Assembly (NCBI GenBank): GCA_963575745.1
Contig: CAUYUJ010018064.1
Coordinates: 169,960 to 215,521, forward strand
Source of the DNA: Prorocentrum cordatum
Taxonomy: Eukaryota > Sar > Dinophyceae > Prorocentrales > Prorocentraceae
Direction of reading: 5' to 3'
Length of the DNA stretch: 45,562 nucleotides
Shown here piece after piece: positions 31,486 to 40,852 of this stretch. The notes under the pieces are model-generated. The model made no database searches, was not told the origin of the DNA, and saw only the letters and a list, made by a program, of their open reading frames with translations. Made by a program: the position numbers and the translations under genes. Position 1 is the stretch's first letter. Every line of letters starts with the position of its first letter.

Positions 31486-31671
31486 ATGTCGGGCGCGTCC
31501 CCCTACAAGGAGATCTTCGACGAAAAACTAAAAGTATTCTAAAAATACTCCAAAAAGGTGAATAGATATTAAAAAATAGTCCCCAGACTATTCTTGTACT
31601 ATTTTTAATTTTTGTGGGGTATTTTTAATTTTTCGTCGACGATCCCCCTGTAGGGGGACAGGCCCGACTTA
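31486..31671. mobile_element. MITE-like element, 186 bp, with 11-bp target duplication
   Basis: The left end ATGTCGGGCGCGTCCCCCT and the right end's reverse complement TAAGTCGGGCCTGTCCCCCT are inverted repeats that extend inward through CGTCGACGAAAAA-like sequence. The direct repeat AACCTAGGTTT lies at 31475-31485 and 31672-31682. The interior is AT-rich with ACTATTTTTAATTTTT. The ends match the 1764-1919 element, so both belong to one family, probably moved by a transposase encoded elsewhere. Confidence 0.8.
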
Positions 31672-32105
31672 AACCTAGGTTTGTCGTGCCTAGATCGTAG
31701 ATCCACGGTCGCCGAGGATTTCGGGGCTGTCCTCCGTCCGACAGACCACCGGTCTGGGGGCGTCCCGTGGGGCATCCCGTGTGGGCCCCCCCGAAATGCC
31801 CCAAGAGAGGTCCAAGCGATTCCAAGAGGGCCCAAGAGACTCCAAGGTGATCCCCAGGCGGGTCCAGAAGGTCCAATTAGGGCGCGACAAGGTGCCCCCG
31901 GCCCAGGAGGGCCCCAGCGGCCAGACGCGCATGCTGGCTCGCTGAGAGCACAGACCCTTGACGTCATATTTTTCGCAACGTGGACATCTGGAGGTCTCGA
32001 TCCGTTCCCTGGGACGGGCTTCTCAGCCTGAGTCGTCTGTTGACGGTCTTGGGGCTCGGCGAGCCCTCCAGAGGCTGAAATCGGTCAAACACCGTCCGTC
32101 GTGAT

Positions 32106-33052
32106 TTGTTCATGTTGCGAGGGGGACTGAAGAAGGCTCACGCGCGCAGCCCAGTGACCTCGAGAGAGGACCTTCGGATAGTGGAGAAGCTCTCCCCGAC
32201 CAGCGACACGTGGTTCGAGGACTCGAGCCACCGCCTGCACACCATGAGCGAGAGCCAGGCGCGCGAGGTCAGCACGAAGCTGCGCGAGGATCGGGGGCAT
32301 CCTTAGGGGGGGGCCTGCTGCTTTTCTTCATCTTTCTCTTTGTCACTAGCCTTTTGCTGCATCGTCTGCGTATATGCCGTAATCGGTTCAGAATGCAGGA
32401 GGATGCAGAAGGGGATATGCTCAGGAGGGGAGCATCGGCCCCAAATCGCCCATGGATCGCCGAAAGGGGCCCGATGGCCCACCCCCGCCCAGCAACGCGC
32501 GGGTCCGCTGCCGGGGGCCTATCGCCGATCTCTCGCCGATCTCTCTGCGATGCATCGCCGATTCCAGGCCGATGGTCCCCTTCCCAGGGTCAATGTCGGT
32601 TCTGGCTGGCCCGAGCTGGTTCGATTTCGTTGTTCCAGCGGTCCAATGCGGTCCCATGCCATGCTTACAAGACGCAGTTGCGTATCTTTGCGCAGCCGAT
32701 CCACTTCGAGTCGACGTCGTGCCGATGCAGTCTGATCCGACACAGGGTCCGACCCGATCCAGCTGTCCGATTCGATACCGACTGGTCATGCCCCTGAGCC
32801 TGTACCCCCGTTCGGTATCGGTTAACCGATGTTCCTTCCCCCTCCAGACGTTGCCCCTCCTCCTCCTCCTCCTCCTCCTCCTCCTCCTCCTCCTCCTCCT
32901 CCTCCTCCTCCTCCTCCTCCTCGTCCCCCCCCTCCTCCTCGGAGGAAGTGGAGAGTCTGAAGGCGGACCTGGAGCGCGTGAAGAGCGAGGCGGAGAAGCT
33001 CAGGCCGCCGTGGGGCGAGCGGGGTCCCCAGACCCCCCCTCGGAGGTCATGA
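32106..33052 (+). CDS. Short coiled-coil protein or gene 3' end, GA-AG intron
   Basis: The first exon (ATG 32106 or earlier, to 32288) reads SREDLRIVEKLSPTSDTWFE and ends REVSTKLRE. The second (32945-33052) reads EVESLKADLERVKSEAEKL and stops at TGA 33050-33052. The joined sequence makes a continuous heptad-like helix across the junction, which supports the splice. The intron (32289-32944) would start GA (GAG|GATCGG) and end CTCGGAG|GAAGTG, phase 0, with AG|GA on both sides; its last part is a (CTC)n tract. GA donors are known in dinoflagellates. The true start may lie upstream, so this could be the tail of a longer protein. Function unknown. Confidence 0.45.
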
Positions 33053-33439
33053 CAACGATACGACCCTACACTTCCAAGGCTCCCAGGATGCCAGAATGTC
33101 CTGAATGTCGCCATTGCTCCGCACCGGCTGCAAAGACGAGGGCCTCCAGATGATCTGGGAGTCCTGGCGCAGATCCTGCGCCAGTATGACATCACGGCCC
33201 GGCGCAGTCCACGAGACGGGCGTCGGCCGGCGTGGGCCCTCTGCAAAAGCGCGCGGGGCGCCCGCCGGGCGCCCACGGGCGGGCCCCGTTTTGCAGCTCT
33301 GCCGCGGCCTGCGCTTTTTCTCGCGTGCTCGAGAATCGGGCCCCAGGGGCCGTCTCCGACCGAGGCGGCCTGAAGAATCCCTTGAGAATGATGGGCGAAT
33401 CTGCCACCACCACTGCCAGATTTAGGACGGGGGAGAGGG

Positions 33440-33532
33440 GAGGACGAGGAGGTCCTCCTCCCCCTCCTCCTCCGCCTCCTCCTCCTCCTCCTCCTCCGCC
33501 TCCTCATCCTCCTCCTCCTCCTCCTCCCTCTC
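33440..33532. repeat. CCTCCT microsatellite-like tract
   Basis: Pyrimidine-only CCTCCT and CTCCGC steps. The flanks (33053-33440 and 33540-34020) hold short open frames without recognisable domains. Confidence 0.6.
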
Positions 33533-34874
33533 CTGCCTATGGCAGTGGTGGTGGAAAGTGGGCCCATCAGAGAAAGATGGGGTCTAGGGCCCCAGTCGCT
33601 ATTTGTCGCGAGTTTGCCATGTTTGCGCAACGTCGGAGTTCGGCGACCAAGCGGAACCTCGGGGAACCAACCAAGCGCAGGGCGCCCACGAAGCGTCCAC
33701 GAGCGCCCACCAAGTGGACGCCAGCCAAAACCCCTGGAAACCTAAACAGTTCCGTAGGTTGAAATGTAAGAACCTGTGGGTCAAGTTCTCTTTGGGCTTG
33801 GCATCGCTCGGACGTGAGGGTTTGTTGCTGGCGAGGACCATCGAGGAGCATCATGGACCATCAGGCAAAACAAGCACGCACGAAGCCGAAACATGCACGG
33901 GGAATTAACGTCCGAGCGATGGCAAGTGGGAGCCAAAACATGTTCGCCAGCGTGGACCCCAAACACCAAGGTGTGCCATTGCGGATGTGTAAGCCGTCCT
34001 TTGTGAAGGTGTGGTAGATCATTCAGAACTTAGAGTTGTCAACCCTACTGCTCGCGCAATCATCCCACCCACCTCTCGCAACTTGATTGCGGCGACGAGT
34101 GCGATGACTGCTTCGCGGTGGCTGGCCCGTCTCTGCGGCCGCGTTGGCGCGCGCATGTTCGCGGGCACAGCGGCCAGCTAGTTTGGCACACAACCGACCG
34201 CGGTGGCGCTCTCCGATGGGGACTCCCTAGCGCGAGCACTTCACTGCGAGTCGGTGAGCCGGGCGGGCGCAGTATCTCGATGACGACGTCAATGGCGGAA
34301 ACGATGATGACGGCAGCGATGATGGTGGCGATGATGACGGTGCCGACGGCAAAGCCAATGACGGCGCCGATGCCGGTCACGCCGATGACGATGATGGTTC
34401 CACATGTCGGTGAAAAAGGTTTTGGAAGGATTTGACATGCGCGCGCGGCCGACGCGCTCGAGTGGCCCGCAAGGATCGTGCCACCCCAGCAAGCTCGCAA
34501 GGGCGTTCGGATATGACTTCGACATGCGCGCGCGAGAGGCACGCTTGGTCGCCTGTGATGAACATGTTGGGAAAACAATGCTGGCTTTCTTGAGACTTCG
34601 CAGGAATGCGCGCAGATCTGTTGAAAAGTCGTGTCGGAAACAATGGCAATTACTTGTTTCGAGAACGTCGATCTGGAAACCACCACGAAAGTAATGAACT
34701 GCAGATCGAACACATCTGGTAAAGTACACATGTGCGTTTCCTGTGGGTGTCTCGAGCGAAAAGCTTGTTTTGCAAACTTTGCTGAAGATCTCTCGAGCGA
34801 AACCGCTGTCTTCTCTGAACTATTGTTCCTCTCCTGGGGACCAGGATTCAAAGGATGTCTGAGGCAGCATGCTT

Positions 34875-36800
34875 GTTTTCACTTGCCCAGGTCGCCCAGG
34901 AAGGTATCTAACATGGTTGCCCCCTGACGGGACACTTACTTTCACGTGTCCAGGCCACCAAGAGGTGTATTCAATTTGGTGGGCCCGAGCTGGAACCACG
35001 TGTTTCTACGTGTCCAGGCCACCCAGTGGGGTATCTAACGTGGTGGCATCGAGCTGGAACCACGTGCTTATGCGTGCCCAGGCCACCCAGAGGGGTACCT
35101 AAGATGGTTGCCCCGAGCTGGAAACACGTGTTTTACGTGTGCGTGCAACCCACGGGGGGGGGATATCTAACATGTGGTCGCTTGGGGCCCCCCAACGTGG
35201 GGGGGGACAGGAGCCAGGCAACAGCAATCCATCAACACCACGTGCGTAAAAACTCAGCACAGTTGCATCGGCTGGTGATTTTCTAGATTTCCTACACTGG
35301 GATATCTAACATGGTGGTCCCGAGCTGGAACCACGTGATTGCAAGTGACCAGGCCACCCAGGAAGATATCTGGCATGGTGGTCCCGAGCTGGAGCCACGT
35401 GCTTTACGCGTCCAGGCCATTCAGGGTGGTATCTAACATGGTTGCCCCGAGCTAGAACCATGGCTTCTCACGTGTCCAGGCCACCCAGGGGGTACCTAAC
35501 ATGGTCGTCTTGAGCTGGAACCAAACGTTTTCACGCGTCCAGACCACCCAGGGGGATATCTAACATTGTGGCCCTGGGCTGGGACAGGGACCACGTGTTT
35601 TGCGTCTACAGGCCACCCAGACGGGTATCTAACATGCTGGTCCCTAGCTGGAGCCACGTTGTTTTACGTGTCCAGCACCCCAGGGGTGGGTGTCTAAGAT
35701 GGTTGCGTCTTGCCCCGGGCTGGAACCATATGTTTACTAGTGTCCAGGCGACAAAGAAAGGTATCCTATATGGTGGCCCGAGGCTGGAACCACGTGATTT
35801 CACATGCCAGGGCCACCCAGATGGGTATTTAACATGATGGCACCGAGCTGGAATCACATGTTTGCTTGTGCCCAGGCCGCCCAGAGGGGTATCTAACATG
35901 GTTGTCCCGAGCTGGAACCAAGCCTTCACGCACCCAGGTTACACAGGGATATGTCCAACATGTGGCCGCCTGGCGTTAGCTCTGCGCAACTTGTGAGGGT
36001 GTCTCGAGCGAGGGCTGCGGAACTGTCCCGCGCTGGAACCGCGTGAAATTCACGTGTCCAGGCCACCCAAGGGGATACCGAACATGGCGGCCCCGATCTG
36101 TACCCACGTGTTTTACGTGTCCAGGCAATCCAGGAGGGTATCTCACATGGTGGTCCCGAGCTGGAACCACGTGTTGTGCGTGACCAGGCCGCCAAGGAGG
36201 GGATATCCAAGATTTTCTTGTCCCTCGCTAAAACCATGTGTTTTCAAGTGCCCAGGCCACTCAGGTAGATATCTGGCATGGTGGTCTGTGGCTGGAAACA
36301 TGTGTTTTCACGTGCCCAAGCCACCCAGAGGGGTATCTATGTGGTGGCACCCGGCTTGAAAAACGTGCATGCACGTGCCCAAGCCACCCAGAAGGGGTAT
36401 CTAACATGGTTGCCCCGAGCTGGAAACACGTGTTTTTGCGTGCGCGGGCCACCCAATGGGGGTATCTAACATGTGGTCGCCGGGGCGCCCCCAACCAACG
36501 TGGCGGGACCCAGACAAAACGAAAAACTTGACAGCAGATGTGTAATAACCTGACACAGCTTTCTCGGCTGTGAACTTCCTGATTTAACAGTCACAGTGGG
36601 GTAACTAACATGGTGGTCTCGAGCTGAAACCAATGTTCTCACGTATCCAGGCCAGCCAGGTGGATATCTGACATGGTGGTCCCGAGCTGGAGCTCAGTGT
36701 TTTTACGTGTCCAGGCCACGCAGGGCGGTATCTAACATGGTTGCCCCGCGCTGGAACCAAGTGGTTTCACGTGTCCAGGCTGCCCAGGCTGCACAGGGAG
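34875..36800. repeat. ~65-72-bp tandem array, about 27 units
   Basis: The unit runs TCCAGGCCACCCAG, GGGTATCTAACATGGT, CCCGAGCTGGAACCACGTG and TTTTACGTG. Several units are interrupted by longer segments that are themselves repeated: CTAACATGTGGTCGC (35168 and 36469) and GCAACTTGTGAGGG(T/C)GTCTCGAGCGAG (35987 and 36837). It is thus a higher-order repeat. CACGTG recurs in most units. Short open frames on either strand repeat with the unit. Confidence 0.85.
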
Positions 36801-36984
36801 ATATCCAACATGTCTTCGTCTGGCTCTAGGTCTGAGCAACTTGTGAGGGCGTCTCGAGCGAGGTCTGCGGAACTGAATCGGATCTTGAGCTCGAGCTGGT
36901 CGAGCGCACCGCGCGTTTCGACTGCAACCAGCCCGAGCAATGCGTTCAGACAGTTCGAGCTTAAGATCCAAATCAGTTCGGTCA

Positions 36985-37500
36985 GGATTGTGACGCCACG
37001 GACGGCTTGACCCACAATGCATTAGCGCATGGCACAATTTCACGCGGCATGTCCCCTGGCGCGTCCCCTGGCATTTCCACTGGCACGTTCCGTGGCGCGT
37101 CCTTGGCACGTCACGGAGCGGCGCGGCACAGCGCAGAGCAGCACAACACAACCATTGGCACAATACCATCACCAACGATACGCTCAGCATTGCCATTGTC
37201 CATCGCCCGATTGAGGTGCTCGGAAACGTTCCCATGCATCGGTGTTCTAAATCCCTTTCTGGTGTCATGGGTCGGCGTTGCTCAAAAAGCAAAAACGATG
37301 TGGTATGAGATGTGGAGTGCAGGCTACGTGGCGCAATATGTGGAATGGAGTATGTGTGTGGTGTGAGCTAGGCGGTGCAAGCAACGTGGTGCAATACCTG
37401 TGGTAAGCTACGTGGTGCAACCTATGTTGTGTAAACTGCGCGGTGCAATTTAGGTGGTGCAAGTAATTTTGTCCAACACTTGGGTTGTTTGAGGGAGTTT
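36985..37500. other. No gene; short GCGTCCCCTGGCA repeats
   Basis: A few GGCGCGTCCCCTGGCA units (37040-37110) resemble the 30.4-30.65 kb array. TACGTGGTGCAA-type units (37325-37470) follow. Nothing coding is recognised. Confidence 0.5.
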
Positions 37501-37548
37501 CTGTGGAACTCACGTCATCCTCACCCCCGGCGCGAAGAGCACGAGTCC

Positions 37549-38535
37549 AGAGCGGCCTCCGGCACCGTTTCCGGACGGATCCGGACGGATCCGCTGGATC
37601 CGGGGACGAATCCCAAACCGGCGCCCTCGCCTGAGACATCCCCGCAAAACCGGCCCCGGGGGAGGTGCCCAGAGGAGCCCAGAGCGGCCTCTGGCACCGT
37701 TTCCGGACGGATCCGGACGGATCCGCTGGATCCGGGGACGAATCCCAAACCGGCGCCCTCGCCTGAGACATCCCCGCAAAACCGGCCCCGGGGGAGGTGC
37801 CCAGAGAAGCCCAGAGCGGCCTCCGGCACCGTTTCCGGACGGATCCGGACGGATCCGCTGGATCCGGGGACGAATCCCAAACCGGCGCCCTCGCCTCAGA
37901 CATCCCCGGAAAACCGGCCCCGGGGGAGGTGCCCAGAGGAGCCCAGAGCGGCCTCCGGCACCGTTTCCGGACGGATCCGGACTGGATCCGCTGGATCCGG
38001 GACGAATCCCAAACCGGCGCCCTCGCCTGAGACATCCCCGCAAAACCGGCCCCGGGGGAGGTGCCCAGAGGAGCCCAGAGCGGCCTCCGGCACCGTTTCC
38101 GGACGGATCCGGACGGATCCGCTGGATCCGGGGACGAATCCCAAACCGGCGCCCTCGCCTGAGACATCCCCGCAAATCCGGCCCCGGGGGAGGTGGCCAG
38201 AGAAGCCCAGAGCGGCTTCCGGCACCGTTTCCGGACGGATCCGGACTGGATCCGCTGGATCCGGGGCGAATCCCAAACCGGCGCCCTCGCCTGAGACATC
38301 CCCGCAAAACCGGCCCCGGGGGAGGTGCCCACAGGAGCCCAGAGCGGCCTCCGGCACCGTTTCCGGACGGATCCGCTGGATCCGCTGGATCCGGTGACGA
38401 ATCCCAAACCGGCGCCCTCGCTTGAGACATCCTCACAAAACCGGCCCCGGGGGAGGTGCCCAGAGGAGCCCAGAGCGGCCTCCGGCACCGTTTCCGGACA
38501 GATCCGGACAGATCCGGTGGATCCGCGCCCCGGGG
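37549..38535. repeat. 132-bp tandem array, 7 full and one partial copy
   Basis: Copies of AGAGCGGCCTCCGGCACCGT start at 37549, 37681, 37813, 37945, 38077, 38209, 38341 and 38472, a period of 132 with one step of 131. Inside each unit GGATCCGGAC and GGATCCGCT recur. As 132 is 44 codons, one + frame (37480-38397) and two - frames stay open for 300-480 codons. The units are over 90% alike by eye, so the array is young. Confidence 0.85.
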
Positions 38536-38544
38536 GAGGTGCCC

Positions 38545-38692
38545 AGAGGAGGAATGAGGAGGAGGAGGAGGAGGAGGAGGAGGAGGAGGAGGAGGAGGAG
38601 GAGATGATGGAGCTGCGGGGTGGAGGAGGACAGACGGAGGCAAGAGAAGGATGGAGGAGGAGGAGGAGGAGGAGGAGGAGGAGGAGGAACCT
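38545..38692 (+). repeat. GGAGGA purine tracts
   Basis: Two GGAGGA runs (38545-38605 and 38655-38690) separated by a short unique segment, next to the 132-bp array. Confidence 0.6.
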
Positions 38693-39494
38693 CATCCTCA
38701 CCCTCGCCAACAAGCGCACGCACCTTCTTCTATATACAGAAACTCCCGATCAACCGCAGAGCGGCCGGCTAGTCTCCACTGCTCGCCCAATCACCCCACC
38801 CTCCCACCCGCAACTTGATGTTCAAGTTGCCCCTACGGTGGCGATTGCGACGACTGCTTGGCGCTGGCTGGCGCATCTCTGCGGCCGCGCTGGCGCACGC
38901 AAGCTCGCGCGCAGAGTGGCAAGCTGGCTTGGCACAACCGATGCAGCAGCGATGGCGCTTACCGATTGCAGCGCCCCAGCGTCTGTCAACGGCCGCGTCG
39001 GCGCGCGGGCACATCGAAGCGGGCCGGCCTCCTCGGCAGCGCGCGGTACCATGATGGCGCCTACACCGGCGGCAACGATGATGATAGTAGCGGCGGCGAT
39101 GACGATGATGACGATGATGGCGGCAAGGCCGATGACGTCGCCGATGTTGATAACGCCGATGACTGCGATGATGTCCATGTGCGCCGATAAGGGCGTTGGA
39201 AGGAGTTGGGCATGCACCCGCGGCCGACGCAGGCAAGTGGCCCGCATCGCATTTGCCATTGGGACCGCGCCCCTCCAGCAAGCCCGCAGGGGCGTTCGAA
39301 TGATGTCGGCATGCGCGCGGGAGAGGCCCGCGTGGCCGATTTGAAGAACATGTTGAAAAAAAACGATTGGTCCCCAAAGAATTAGCAAAAACGCGTGCGC
39401 GCATATTCTGTTTTAGAAATATTTCGATACACACAGTTGGTTGCAAATCGGTGTTCGAGAATGTCGATCTTGAACCAATTACGGATGCACAAGT

Positions 39495-40670
39495 TTTGGA
39501 CGTGTTTGCCATGCGCGCGCGACGGCGCGCTCGTGTGTCGGTTTGCCTGAAAACCTTGGCACACGATGTTTTGGGATATACGTGTGTTCGCGCAACGTGT
39601 GATTTTACAAGAATTGTGGGGCGGAAGCAGTACTCCCTGGGATGGCATGAGTTCCAATGCAATACAAACGAAGAGGCACACTCATGTGTACATCGTAGCA
39701 TCCAAGGGGGTTCCGATACTCACGGGGGCGACAGGGTAATCAATGCAGTGCTATACGTAGCACTCCACAGATGCGGATAAGAGTGAGGGGGCGGTGGGGA
39801 CGTCGGCAGTTTGCGAGACTCCCGACAAGCCCGCCGCAGGCGCCAAAATTTTACAAAGTATACAACGAGCCCGCCGCAGGCGCCGATTTTTCGTCAAACC
39901 AATGTGGGTAGGTTGCGGGTGGGTCGCAAATGGGTCGCGGGTGGGTCGCGGGTATAGAGGGCAGAAAATTCTCCTTTCTGAAAACAGAATAGGATCTACC
40001 CCCCCCCCCCGGCGTTATCGGTACCCCTTTCGGGTATGTAAATCATATATGATTCTCCGGCAGGATTTTCGGAAGCCTCCGGAGGTCTCTCCGCGGAGTC
40101 CACGGGAAGCCCTCCGAGACCTGGCCGAAAATCGCCAGGGGCGTCCGACAGCCTCTCGATCCTCAATCCTCGCGGCTGCATCAGTCCCCCCCCCATTCTC
40201 CTCCTGCCCGTCCTCCTCCTCTTCCTCCTCCTCTTCCTCGTCCTCCGCCTTCCGCGCCCGCCCAGGTTGCCGAGACCCCTGACACGCATGCGCACGCCAA
40301 AGCACGCGTGTTAAACTCGTCCTCCGCTTTCTCCTTCTCCGCTTCGTCATCCGCCTCCCAGGCATCCCTCCACAACATCATCATCATCATCGTCATCATC
40401 ATCATCATCATCATCATCATCAGCATCAGCATCAGCATCAGCATCATCATCATCATCAGCAGCATCATCATCACCCTCGTACTTCCCCTCCTCCTTCTCC
40501 GTCCGCCCTCCTCGATGTTCCTCCTGCTTTTCTCCTCCTCTCTCTCCTCCCCTCTCCTCCCTGCTCCGCGTTCGCCTTTTCCCGTCTCCTCCCTCCTCTT
40601 CATTCTCCTCCTCCTCGTCCTGCTACATCCTCCTAATCCGAAAGCCCTTATAACGGCGACGAGGCGACGA
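39495..40670. other. No gene; short repeats and CAT microsatellite
   Basis: CCCGCCGCAGGCGCC occurs twice (39830 and 39870), GGGTCGCGGGT steps occur at 39910-39955, and pyrimidine tracts surround a CAT/CAG microsatellite (40375-40470). Open frames on both strands are low complexity. Confidence 0.5.
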
Positions 40671-40676
40671 TCGAAA

Positions 40677-40728
40677 GCAGTGCCCCGGCACTGCTTTGAA
40701 CGCGTTCAAAGCAGTGCCCCGGCACTGC
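40677..40728. repeat. 52-bp nested palindrome
   Basis: GCAGTGCC-CC-GGCACTGC appears twice, on either side of the perfect palindrome TTTGAACGCGTTCAAA, and the whole is self-complementary except at the two CC centres. It lies 74 bases left of the first family B motif, just past the 3' ends of the minus-strand genes. Confidence 0.8.
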
Positions 40729-40852
40729 TTTGAACGTATGATATGATGATATGATGATGATTATGATTGATGATGATGATGATTTTTCCAGCGTACACTG
40801 TCCGCAACTGCGGCAATCAACATCATGCTCCACTTGCCCGCAACTGCGGCCA

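Larger units (their letters stand above)
34030..39490. repeat. Segmental duplication: 34030-34720 and 38775-39490
   Basis: Both copies share CAATCA(T/C)CCCACCC, GCAACTTGAT, a CTCTGCGGCCGCG(T/C)TGGCGC segment, a GATGA-rich stretch, ATGCGCGCG steps and AGAA(C/T)GTCGATCT(G/T)GAA near the end, in the same order and orientation. Divergence is substantial, and the two GATGA stretches have expanded differently. The copies bracket the 34.9-36.8 and 37.5-38.5 kb tandem arrays. Confidence 0.7.

Noticed and set aside
33603-33908. 101-codon plus-strand frame
   Set aside because: No domain, splice context or protein-like conservation visible; composition matches neighbouring non-coding sequence.
34875-36800. 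CRISPR-like regular array
   Set aside because: Units are diverged and contiguous, without unique spacers of constant length, and the setting is eukaryotic.
37265-38719. 484- and 377-codon minus-strand frames
   Set aside because: Produced by a 132-bp repeat divisible by three; no start context, domain or splice support.
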